A stretch of DNA of 64,000 nt from Streptomyces sp. NRRL B-24484 (GTDB lineage Bacteria > Actinomycetota > Actinomycetes > Streptomycetales > Streptomycetaceae): the NCBI RefSeq assembly GCF_000717715.1, contig NZ_JOAI01000010.1, positions 122,091 through 186,090 on the forward strand. The letters run 5' to 3'. Positions within the stretch are counted from its first letter, which is position 1; every line of letters begins with the position of its first letter. Below, one piece after another: positions 57,570 through 64,000 of the stretch. The translations under genes and the position numbers were made by a program. The notes beneath the pieces are model-generated. The model saw only the letters and a program-made list of their open reading frames with translations, did not search any database and was not told the DNA's origin.

Positions 57570-58085
57570 TCAGGCGCGTCCGCGGAGGGTGCGGAGGTGT
57601 TCCGCGACCGGCGCGAGGGCCTCGTACAGCGCGTCGATCTGCTCCGGGGTGAAGCGGTCGACGAAGTGGCTGCGGACGCTGCGGACGTGGTCCGGTGCGA
57701 CCTTCTGGAGCGTGTCCCAGCCGAGCTCGGTGAGGTGGGCGTAGAGGCCGCGGCGGTCGCCCGGGCACTCCTGCCGCAGCACCATCCCGGCGCTCTCCAT
57801 CCGGGTGATCTGGTGGGAGAGCCGGCTCTTCGACTGCAGGGTGGCGGTCGCCAGGTCGGTCATCCGCATCCGGCGTTCGGGGGCCTCGGAGAGGACGACG
57901 AGGATCTCGTAGTCGTTGATGGCGAGGTTGTGCGGCTGGAGTTCGCGGCTGAGCTGGTACTCGAGCAGCTTGCTCACCTCGAGGTGGGCGCGCCAGAACT
58001 GCTGCTCGCGGGTGCTCAGCCACGGCGTCTCCTCCGCGGTGGCCGAGGAGGAGACGGCGGGGGCGTCGGTGACGTGCGTGTCCAT
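57570..58085 (-). CDS. MarR-family transcriptional regulator
   Basis: 171 residues from ATG 58085 (leaderless, see promoter). MarR winged helix: LAINDYEILVVLSEAPERRMRMTDLATATLQSKSRLSHQITRMESAGMVLRQECPGDRRGLYAHLTELG, with the DRR wing. Helices at both ends form the dimer interface. A palindrome over its own -35 implies autorepression. No exporter or enzyme is adjacent; the AIM24 operon starts its 3' end 80 bp away on the same strand, so the targets are unknown. Confidence 0.9.
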   Translation of the reverse strand: MDTHVTDAPAVSSSATAEETPWLSTREQQFWRAHLEVSKLLEYQLSRELQPHNLAINDYEILVVLSEAPERRMRMTDLATATLQSKSRLSHQITRMESAGMVLRQECPGDRRGLYAHLTELGWDTLQKVAPDHVRSVRSHFVDRFTPEQIDALYEALAPVAEHLRTLRGRA

Positions 58086-58091
58086 GGCCCC

Positions 58092-58097
58092 AGCATA
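58092..58097 (-). promoter_or_regulatory. -10 element TATGCT, leaderless marR-type promoter
   Basis: On the minus strand TATGCT is followed by 6 nt and ATG 58085. A TTGTAC -35 lies 19 bp upstream within the palindrome. Confidence 0.6.
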
Positions 58098-58103
58098 GCC
58101 GTG

Positions 58104-58123
58104 CTTGTTAAATGTTGTACAAG
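58104..58123. promoter_or_regulatory. Palindromic operator over the MarR promoter
   Basis: Contains TTGTACAA (58115-58122), a perfect palindrome, within a larger CTTGT...ACAAG arrangement in an AT-rich window. It coincides with the -35 of the MarR gene, the usual position for autorepression. Confidence 0.6.
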
Positions 58124-58164
58124 TTTACGAATCCAGCCGCGCCCGGTTCACCGGTTCGGCCCTG

Positions 58165-59232
58165 TCAGAGGCCGAACCTCCGGCCCAGGTCGCCGAGGTT
58201 GCCCAGGCCCGGGATGTTGACGTTGGGCAGCTGCTGCCCGCCGCCGTGCGCCCCGGCACCGGGCTGGTGCGGCACCCCGCTGCCCGGCACGCCCGCCTCG
58301 GCGTGCACCACGCCGACCGAGCGCTCGGCCATCAGGGTCTCGGTCGACTGCAGCAGCACCTGGCCGGCCCCGATGAACTCGAACTGGTGCTCCTCGCCGG
58401 AGGCGCCGCCGAGCCCGGTCAGGTGGCGGAGCCCGCCGATCAGACCGTGCATGTAGCCGTGATCGTAGTGGTGGCAGGGTGCGGGGCAGTCGGCCCAGCC
58501 GACCAGCGCCTGCGGGTCCACCCGGATGGGCGGCTCGACGAAGTGGACGGGCCCGTTGGAGGCGGCCACGAACTTGCCGGTGCCGATCAGGGTGAGGAAG
58601 CCCGGGATGATCGACTGCTTGAGCTTGAGCGTGGGCTCGAAGGCCAGCAGGTTCCCCGACCGGACGGTGAGGTTGCCCTCCTCCAGGTCGTACGAGTTCA
58701 GGTCGAAGGCCCGGTCGGCGAGCAGCAGCTTGCCGCGGCCCTCGGCGACGACCCAGTCGGACGCGTGCAGCGGGGAGTTGAAGTTCCGCTCCAGCATCTG
58801 GTCGATCACGCCGCGCCCGATGCCCGAGAAGCGCATGTCGCCGTAGTAGGCGATCATCTTGCCCTTCTGCAGGTAGTAGGCGCCGTTGAGGTCGACCGAG
58901 AAGGCGTACGGGTTGACGTTGTCGTTGGCCGGCAGGCTCATCGCGTCGTGCACCACCGGGCCCTCGCCGCCGTTCTGCGGCAGCGGCGCGCCGAAGGCGC
59001 CCTGCGGCGGGGCCGGGTAGGGCTGGCCCTGCGGCGGGTACGGCTGGCCGGCCTGGGTCGGCTGGTACGCCTGCTGGTAGCCGGGCTGCGGCTGGCCCTG
59101 CGGCGGGTAGGGCTGCCCCTGCGGGGGGTACGGCTGGCCGGGCGGCGGGTAGCCGGGCTGGCCGTACGGCTGGCCGGGCTGGGGCTGGCCGTAGGGCTGC
59201 TGCCCGTACGGGGGCTGCGGCGGGTAGGACAT
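58165..59232 (-). CDS. AIM24-family protein with Pro/Gln/Gly/Tyr-rich N-terminus
   Basis: 355 residues, ATG 59232. Residues about 1-85 are low-complexity PYGQPQPGQPYGQPGYPPPGQPYPPQG repeats; from about residue 105 an AIM24 (TerD-like beta-sandwich) domain begins, with DLNGAYYLQKGKMIAYYGDMRF, GRGKLLLADRAFDLNSYDLEE and VRSGNLLAFEPTLKLK. A Gly-rich tail ends it. It is the last of three coupled AIM24 genes; its start overlaps the stop of the second (ATGA). Function unknown in bacteria; related eukaryotic AIM24 is mitochondrial. Confidence 0.85.
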   Translation of the reverse strand: MSYPPQPPYGQQPYGQPQPGQPYGQPGYPPPGQPYPPQGQPYPPQGQPQPGYQQAYQPTQAGQPYPPQGQPYPAPPQGAFGAPLPQNGGEGPVVHDAMSLPANDNVNPYAFSVDLNGAYYLQKGKMIAYYGDMRFSGIGRGVIDQMLERNFNSPLHASDWVVAEGRGKLLLADRAFDLNSYDLEEGNLTVRSGNLLAFEPTLKLKQSIIPGFLTLIGTGKFVAASNGPVHFVEPPIRVDPQALVGWADCPAPCHHYDHGYMHGLIGGLRHLTGLGGASGEEHQFEFIGAGQVLLQSTETLMAERSVGVVHAEAGVPGSGVPHQPGAGAHGGGQQLPNVNIPGLGNLGDLGRRFGL

Positions 59233-59882
59233 CAGAGCTTCTCCTCGCTCGCCTGCACGTACGCCACTCCGTGGCCGGACAGCTCCAGCTGGAACGCCTC
59301 GCCCGAGCCGCGGCCGACCATGTCCCGCCAGCCGAGGGCGGTGGACAGCTTGTTGGTCACCTGGCCGCGGTGGGCCACGTACGCCTGCGGGTCGACGTGC
59401 ACCGGCTGGCCGGGGCCGATCGGCAGCTCGAACACGCCGCCGTGCGCCATCACGGCGACCGAGCCGTGGCCGTCCAGCTTGGTGGTGAACAGGCCCTGGC
59501 CGGTCACCTGGCCGCGGACCATGCCCATCACGCCGCCCTGCTGGCCCATGAACATCGTCGACTGCTGGAGCGTGCCGTCGAAGGCGAGCAGCCGGTCGGC
59601 CTCCACGTAGAGGGTGTCGCCGGTCAGCTCGATCACGTGGATGTTGTGGCCGCCGTGGCCGAACATCACGCTGCCCTGGCCCTCGACGGTCATCAGCGGG
59701 GTGTCCTCGTTGGCCACCCGGCGTCCGATCATCGACATGACGCCGCCCTGGCCGCCCATCACGTTGGGCGTGAAGGAGACCTCGCCGGTGTAGGCGAGCA
59801 TCGAGCCGCGCTGGCTGAAGACCCGCTGGCCGGGCATGACCTTCGCCTCGACCATCTTGTTGTTGATCTTGGTGAACGGCAT
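59232..59882 (-). CDS. AIM24-family protein
   Basis: 216 residues, ATG 59882, overlapping the upstream AIM24 stop by ATGA. Repeated short strands with V/G alternation: GQRVFSQRGSMLAYTGEVSF, GQGSVMFGHGGHNIHVIELTGDTLYVEADRLLAFDGTL, GLFTTKLDGHGSVAVMAHGGVFELP. This is the single-domain form, without tail. It shares the block DTLYVEADRLLAFDGTL and GLFTTKLDGHG with its neighbours, so the three arose by duplication. Confidence 0.88.
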   Translation of the reverse strand: MPFTKINNKMVEAKVMPGQRVFSQRGSMLAYTGEVSFTPNVMGGQGGVMSMIGRRVANEDTPLMTVEGQGSVMFGHGGHNIHVIELTGDTLYVEADRLLAFDGTLQQSTMFMGQQGGVMGMVRGQVTGQGLFTTKLDGHGSVAVMAHGGVFELPIGPGQPVHVDPQAYVAHRGQVTNKLSTALGWRDMVGRGSGEAFQLELSGHGVAYVQASEEKL

Positions 59883-60520
59883 CAGACGTCGCCCCCGAAG
59901 GTCATCTTCTCGGAGGGCTGCACGTAGACCAGGCCCTCGCCGGCGAACTCGACCTGCATGGCCTCGCCGCCGCCCTCGCCGATGATCGTCGTCCAGCCCG
60001 CGCCCGACTTCAGGCTGCGGTTGAGGTTGCCGGTGTGCGCCACGTACGCACCCGGGTCGACCCGCAGCGGCATCCCCTGGGAGACCCGCAGGATGATCGC
60101 CGGGCCCTTGGAGGTCAGCGCCGCCCAGCCGTGTCCCTCGACCTTGGTGGTGAACAGGCCGTTGCCGGACGCCATGCCGTTGAGGCCGGTGAAGGAGGTG
60201 CCGGTGTGCAGGGTCGCCTCGGTGCAGAGCAGGTTGTCCGACTCGACGTAGAGCGTCTCGCCGTTCAACCGCACCAGGTTCACCTCGGTGGCCTTGTCGG
60301 CGAAGTAGCAGGTGCCCTGCCCCTTCACCTCCATGACCTCCATCTGCTCACCCGTCAGCCGACGCGTGACCATGCCGCGCAGGCCGTCACCGCCGCCGGA
60401 CATCTTCTTGAAGTTCATCTGGCCCGTGTAGGCCACCATCGTGCCGTTGCGGGCCTTGACCGAGTCGCCCGCCATGTCGACGGCGAGCACCTTGGAACCC
60501 TGGAGTCGAAACTGTGCCAC
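59882..60520 (-). CDS. AIM24-family protein, first gene of the triplet
   Basis: 212 residues from GTG 60520 (MAQFRLQGSKVLAVDMAGDSVKARNGTMVAYTGQMNF), with a TACATT -10 six nt upstream, so leaderless; a start at 60595 would add a basic leader. AIM24 core: GQGTCYFADKATEVNLVRLNGETLYVESDNLLC and GLFTTKVEGHGWAALTSKGP, closely parallel to the second gene. It heads a three-gene operon with ATGA couplings. Confidence 0.88.
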   Translation of the reverse strand: MAQFRLQGSKVLAVDMAGDSVKARNGTMVAYTGQMNFKKMSGGGDGLRGMVTRRLTGEQMEVMEVKGQGTCYFADKATEVNLVRLNGETLYVESDNLLCTEATLHTGTSFTGLNGMASGNGLFTTKVEGHGWAALTSKGPAIILRVSQGMPLRVDPGAYVAHTGNLNRSLKSGAGWTTIIGEGGGEAMQVEFAGEGLVYVQPSEKMTFGGDV

Positions 60521-60526
60521 CGGGCG

Positions 60527-60532
60527 AATGTA
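60527..60532 (-). promoter_or_regulatory. -10 element TACATT, leaderless AIM24 operon promoter
   Basis: On the minus strand TACATT, 6 nt, then GTG 60520. No ribosome-binding site. Confidence 0.5.
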
Positions 60533-60601
60533 GCGGCAGCCGGCCCGCACCCGGGAGGGGGCGCGGGCCTCTGGTACCGAGCTGCGACAAATCACACCGG
60601 G

Positions 60602-61393
60602 TCAGACGGCCGGGGCCGGCTCCGTCCCGGGCACGGCGCCGGCGGCGGTCTCCACCTCCAGCAGCGAGGCCGAGTGCTTCTCCGCCTCGAAGGCGACCAC
60701 GCCGCCGCGCAGGCCGAACAGCCGCTTCGACAGCATGATCCACAGCACCGCGAGGATGTTCAGCACCAGCGTGCCGATCTTCAGGGCGCTGACGTGCTCG
60801 GTGAGTTCGTACACCTCCAGCGGCAGGAAGGCCGCCGTCGCCACCACCGTCAGGTACTCCGCCCAGCGGGCGCCAACCCACAGGCCGGCCGCCTCCACGA
60901 TCTCGATCAGCGCGTACAGCACCAGCGCGCCGGCCACGATCAGCAGCGTGCCGTGCCGGTACTCGAAGGTCTTGCGGATCGTGTCGACGATCGGCGAGTG
61001 CTCCAGGTCCCAGTGGAAGTGGTCGGTGACGGGACGGAAGACCGAGAGGTTCTCGTCGAAGATCCGCCGCACCGCGTCCTGGCTGTTGGAGAACTTCCAC
61101 ACGCCCCAGGCGGCGATCAGGATCAGCAGGCCGCGCAGCGCCCGCTCGACGGCGAGGAAGCGCAGGATGAACAGGTCGCGCAGGGCCTTGCCGCGCGGCA
61201 CCAGCGGCGCCTCGTCGGCCGGGCCGGAGCCGTGCGGGGCGCCGAGCGCGAAGTCCCCGCAGCGCAGGCAGCGCCAGGCGTCGCCGAGCGCGGTGCGCGC
61301 GTGCAGGCGGTCGCGCAGGTCGGTCTCGTCGGGCGCGTAGGTGATGTGCCCGCGCCGCGAGCAGGTCCGCCGGTTCCAGTCGATGCGGAACAT
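60602..61393 (-). CDS. DUF2127-like membrane protein with N-terminal Cys pairs
   Basis: 263 residues, ATG 61393, GGGGGTGG upstream. The start MFRIDWNRRTCSRRGHITYAPDE and WRCLRCGDFALG contain Cys-x-x-Cys and His residues that could bind zinc. Four TM helices follow (LRFLAVERALRGLLILIAAWGVWKF, GTLLIVAGALVLYALIEIVEAAGL, WAEYLTVVATAAFLPLEVYELTE, IGTLVLNILAVLWIML), the layout of DUF2127. C-terminal cytoplasmic tail of about 40 residues. Function unknown. Confidence 0.8.
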   Translation of the reverse strand: MFRIDWNRRTCSRRGHITYAPDETDLRDRLHARTALGDAWRCLRCGDFALGAPHGSGPADEAPLVPRGKALRDLFILRFLAVERALRGLLILIAAWGVWKFSNSQDAVRRIFDENLSVFRPVTDHFHWDLEHSPIVDTIRKTFEYRHGTLLIVAGALVLYALIEIVEAAGLWVGARWAEYLTVVATAAFLPLEVYELTEHVSALKIGTLVLNILAVLWIMLSKRLFGLRGGVVAFEAEKHSASLLEVETAAGAVPGTEPAPAV

Positions 61394-61566
61394 GTCCACC
61401 CCCGTGGTCGGTCGGCCCGTTCGTCGGGCCGTGCCGCAGCAGGATAGGGCCGCCGGCCGTGAGACCGGCCACCCCGGCCCCGGCACGGCTGTTCGGTCGG
61501 TGATAATGAACGAGGCTTGTGATCGCGTTCACGAGCTCACTCGCCGACCCCCTCCCGAGGTGACCC

Positions 61567-61887
61567 GTGAAGACCAGCCCCGCCGTCCACCGCCTGCGAC
61601 TCGTGTCCGGCCCGGAGGGCCTGTCCTTCCTGCTGCTGCTCGTGTGCTCGGTGCTCAAGCGGACCACCGACTTCAACGCGGTGCCGGTGATGGGCGCGGT
61701 CCACGGCGGCCTGTTCGTGCTGTACGTGGTCTTCCTCGCCCTGGCCTGGCAGCAGCAGCGCTGGGACGCCAAGCGCGGCATCGTGCTGTTCGTGCTGTCG
61801 GTGCTGCCCACCGGCGGCTTCTTCGCCGAGCGGATGCTCGCCAAGGAGGAGCGCGGCGAGGTGCCGGCGGCCGTCGCCGCGGCCTGA
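61567..61887 (+). CDS. DUF3817 membrane protein
   Basis: 106 residues, GTG 61567 with GAGGTGA 5 nt upstream. RLVSGPEGLSFLLLLVCSVLKR, a conserved region with VMGAVHGGLFVLYVVFLALAW and IVLFVLSVLPTGGFFAERM match DUF3817. Three TM helices. Members often lie near other membrane proteins; function unknown. Divergent from the DUF2127 gene. Confidence 0.88.
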   Translation: MKTSPAVHRLRLVSGPEGLSFLLLLVCSVLKRTTDFNAVPVMGAVHGGLFVLYVVFLALAWQQQRWDAKRGIVLFVLSVLPTGGFFAERMLAKEERGEVPAAVAAA

Positions 61888-61927
61888 CCGCTCCCCGAGC
61901 ATCCCCGGAACACCACCGGAGCACCCG

Positions 61928-61959
61928 ACGGCCGGGCCCCCGCAAGGGGGCCCGGCCGT
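61928..61959. terminator. Bidirectional terminator
   Basis: Perfect 14-bp stem ACGGCCGGGCCCCC / GGGGGCCCGGCCGT, loop GCAA, between the convergent DUF3817 and M4 peptidase genes. Confidence 0.8.
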
Positions 61960-61982
61960 CGCCGTGCGCGGGGGAGCGGACG

Positions 61983-63596
61983 TCAGCTGACGTTGACCCC
62001 GCTCCAGGCCGCGCCCACCGCCTTGTACTCGGTGGAGGTGCTGCCGTAGAGGTCCTTCGCCGCGTTCAGCGTCGCGGTGCGGGCCGCCTTGTAGTTGGTG
62101 GTGGAGGTCATGTAGACGGTCAGTGCCCGGTACCAGATCTGCGCCGCCTTGGCCCGGCCGATGCCGGTCAGGGTCGAGCCGTTGGACGTCGGGCTGTTGT
62201 AGCTGACGCCGTTGATCGTCTTCGCGCCGCTGCCCTCGGCCAGCAGGTAGAAGAAGTGGTTGGCGACGCCCGAGGAGTAGTGGACGTCCTTGTTGCCGAC
62301 CGTCGAGGACCAGTAGTCCGCCGAGGCGCCGTCCTTGGAGGGCTTGTCCATGTAGCGCAGCGGGGTCCCGTTGCCGTTCAGGTTGAGCCGCTCGCCGATC
62401 AGGTAGTCCGGGGTGTCCACCGGCAGGTTGGCGTAGAACTCGACCATGGTGCCGAAGATGTCGCTGGTGGCCTCGTTCAGGCCGCCGGACTCGCCCGAGT
62501 AGTTCAGGCCCGCCGTGGCGGAGGTCACGCCGTGCGTCATCTCGTGGCCGGCCACGTCGATCGCGGTCAGCGGGTGGGTGTTGCCCGAGCCGTCGCCGTA
62601 CGTCATGCAGAAGCAGCTGTCGCTCCAGAACGCGTTGACGTAGTTGGTCCCGTAGTGGACCTTGCTGTACGCGCCGACGCCGTTGTTCTTGATGCCGTTG
62701 CGGTTGAAGGTCGACTTGTAGAAGTCCCAGGTGGCCGCGGCGCCGTACTGCGCGTCCACCGCGGCGGACTGCCCGTTCGAGGCGCTGCCGTTGCCCCAGA
62801 CGTTGTCGGCGTCGGTGTACAGCGTCCCGTTCTTGTCGACGGTGTACTGGCCGCCGCGGGTGTTGTCCTTCAACTGGTACGTCGAGCCGGTGTAGTTGGT
62901 GGTCAGGGTGACCGAGCCGACGAAGACGCCCTTGCCGCTGCCGGTCGCGTTGGAGGTGCGGATCTGCTCCTCGGAGGAGAGCACCGCGCCGGTCGCCGCG
63001 TCGGTGACGACCAGGCGGCTGCTCGGGGTGCCGTCGGCGCGCATGCCCTCGACGGTCGTCCGGTAGGCGAGCCGCGGGGCGCCGGAGGCGGCCCACACCA
63101 CCAGTTCGGCGCCGCCCGCCGCGCCGACCGAGGTCAGCGCGGGTTCGTCCGCGTCCGCGGACTTCCCGACGGTGGCCGCGACGGCGCCGTGCGCCCCGGC
63201 GGCGGCCTGGGCGGCGGTGAGCTTCGGGCTGAGCGAGGCGGGGGCGACCGAGCCCTGGACGGCGCGGTCGACGGCCTTCACGGCGCCCTTGGCGTCCTGG
63301 TGCACGACCAGGTCGCCGCCGAGTACCGGTAGGCCGGCGTAGGTGCGGTCGAAACGCAGGTGGCGGGCGCCGTCGGCATCCACCACGGCGTCCTTGACGA
63401 CCAGCTGCTCCTGGCCGGGGAGGCCGAGGGCGCGGGCGGCGGCGGGGGCCTCGGCCCCGGCCTGCGCGAGCAGCGCGGCCCGCTGCTGCGCGGCTGCGGG
63501 GGCGGTGGCGGCCTGGGCGCCCGCGGCGACCTGGATCGCGCCGGCGAGCAGGGCCGAGGTGGAGAGGACGGCGCCGAGGGCGAGCTTTCGCTTCAC
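61983..63596 (-). CDS. Secreted M4-family (thermolysin-like) metallopeptidase
   Basis: 537 residues; GTG 63596 with GGAAGGAAC 9 nt upstream. Signal peptide about 1-29 (MKRKLALGAVLSTSALLAGAIQVAAGAQA). A propeptide (about 30-215, FTP/PepSY-like, GLPVLGGDLVVHQDAKG) precedes the catalytic domain. Zinc ligands and catalytic Glu: HEMTH (351-355) and Glu375 in GGLNEATSDIFG. The C-terminal thermolysin region has VHYSSGVANHFFYLLAEGSG. Self-processed extracellular protease. A second copy of the gene begins upstream, just inside the right edge. Confidence 0.95.
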   Translation of the reverse strand: MKRKLALGAVLSTSALLAGAIQVAAGAQAATAPAAAQQRAALLAQAGAEAPAAARALGLPGQEQLVVKDAVVDADGARHLRFDRTYAGLPVLGGDLVVHQDAKGAVKAVDRAVQGSVAPASLSPKLTAAQAAAGAHGAVAATVGKSADADEPALTSVGAAGGAELVVWAASGAPRLAYRTTVEGMRADGTPSSRLVVTDAATGAVLSSEEQIRTSNATGSGKGVFVGSVTLTTNYTGSTYQLKDNTRGGQYTVDKNGTLYTDADNVWGNGSASNGQSAAVDAQYGAAATWDFYKSTFNRNGIKNNGVGAYSKVHYGTNYVNAFWSDSCFCMTYGDGSGNTHPLTAIDVAGHEMTHGVTSATAGLNYSGESGGLNEATSDIFGTMVEFYANLPVDTPDYLIGERLNLNGNGTPLRYMDKPSKDGASADYWSSTVGNKDVHYSSGVANHFFYLLAEGSGAKTINGVSYNSPTSNGSTLTGIGRAKAAQIWYRALTVYMTSTTNYKAARTATLNAAKDLYGSTSTEYKAVGAAWSGVNVS

Positions 63597-63774
63597 GTAC
63601 GGGTTCCTTCCGGATCAACCGCGTGTGCGCGGTCGCGCGTCGCTCCGGGGCGCCGGGTCCGGCGCCGACTGGGGCGGAACGAGCGCTGACGTGCTGCTCC
63701 GTGCGGTCATGCGGCACCGGACCGGTTGGGGTGGCCGATCGGGCGCCGCACGGGGCTGGAAGGAAGCATGACAA

Positions 63775-63793
63775 GACGAGTCGTCAAATGACA
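63775..63793. promoter_or_regulatory. Palindrome and direct repeats upstream of M4 peptidase gene
   Basis: GACGAGTCGTC (63775-63785) is palindromic, and TGACA occurs at 63769 and 63789, 20 bp apart, about 180 bp upstream of the start. The stretch is AT-richer than its surroundings. The rest of the 63597-63907 gap holds the terminator of the next gene. Confidence 0.35.
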
Positions 63794-63849
63794 GATGTAC
63801 GACAAGAGTTGGCGTATTCCTGTCACCACCGGTCGGGGCCGGACATGAA

Positions 63850-63889
63850 GCAGCAGCCGGGCCTCCCCTCCGGAGGGCCCGGCTGCTGC
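63850..63889 (-). terminator. Terminator of the second M4 peptidase gene
   Basis: GCAGCAGCCGGGCC pairs with GGCCCGGCTGCTGC around a loop of about 12 nt, 18 bp beyond the stop of the partial gene on the minus strand. Confidence 0.75.
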
Positions 63890-63907
63890 GTCTTCAACCG
63901 CGGTGCG

Positions 63908-64000
63908 TCAGCTGACGTTCACCGCGGCCCAGGCAGCGGCGACCTGGGCGTACTCGGTGGAACCGGCACCGTAGAGGTCCGTCGCCGCGTTCAGGGTCGC
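63908..64000 (-). CDS. Second M4-family metallopeptidase, C-terminal end only
   Basis: The last 30 codons and the stop lie in the window: ATLNAATDLYGAGSTEYAQVAAAWAAVNVS. They align position by position with the end of the complete neighbour (ATLNAAKDLYGSTSTEYKAVGAAWSGVNVS), about two thirds identical. It is thus a tandem paralogue in the same direction. The rest lies outside the window. Confidence 0.88.
   Translation of the reverse strand, partial: ATLNAATDLYGAGSTEYAQVAAAWAAVNVS

Overview
The window is chromosomal DNA of very high G+C content (roughly 70% or more by eye) with strong G/C at third codon positions, frequent GTG and TTG starts and several leaderless promoters. The gene set (scy and filP polar-growth coiled coils, NucS/EndoMS, a Streptomyces-type atpIBEFHAGDC operon, the argS-lysA-hom-thrC-thrB-rho-rpmE-prfA-prmC-tsaC block, M4 and trypsin-like exoproteases) points to a mycelial actinomycete of the Streptomycetaceae (Streptomyces or Kitasatospora). 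From memory the order from lysA to meaB is collinear with about SCO5353-SCO5400 of S. coelicolor, so most of the window is core chromosome. No phage, IS, rRNA or CRISPR was seen.

Layout. 1-6.8 kb: accessory left part with a DUF885 peptidase tail, a DHA2-type MFS exporter behind an 11-bp repeat array and a palindromic operator, a secreted serine protease, an RsbW-like ATPase, a GntR regulator, an LtrA membrane protein and an SRPBCC protein. 6.9-14.6 kb: tRNA-Arg(CCG), a single-domain response regulator, argS, lysA, hom, thrC, thrB (lysine and threonine branches of the aspartate pathway). 15-26 kb: rho, an LCP cell-wall ligase, rpmE, prfA, prmC, tsaC, a low-molecular-weight phosphatase, a divergent GlyA paralogue and a WecA/TagO-type transferase: translation termination plus cell-envelope polymer assembly. 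25.9-33.9 kb: the complete F1Fo ATP synthase operon, preceded by two Rex-like sites, with a terminator-like hairpin and a new promoter before atpC.

34-48.6 kb: DUF2550 membrane protein, PduO-type cobalamin adenosyltransferase, a NarL-type two-component pair, 3-hydroxybutyryl-CoA dehydrogenase, a STAS protein next to a membrane-anchored P-loop ATPase with a Ser/Thr-rich tail, NucS mismatch endonuclease, an LLM flavin oxidoreductase, a small zinc-ribbon-like protein, an ABC exporter pair and an alpha/beta hydrolase. 48.7-57.3 kb: filP and scy (tip-organising cytoskeleton; scy is frameshifted here), methylmalonyl-CoA epimerase, acetyl-CoA acetyltransferase and MeaB. With the cobalamin adenosyltransferase upstream, these last genes support the B12-dependent methylmalonyl-CoA route. 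57.5-64 kb: a MarR regulator with an operator over its own promoter, a translationally coupled AIM24 triplet, DUF2127 and DUF3817 membrane proteins, and two tandem M4 metallopeptidases, the second cut by the right edge.

The strongest items for follow-up are the GlyA paralogue lacking canonical PLP-site residues, the scy frameshift at the end of a 33-bp repeat, the paired Rex-like sites before atpI, the AIM24 triplet, the STAS/P-loop ATPase pair, the 30-bp palindrome at the LCP promoter, and a set of leaderless promoters.
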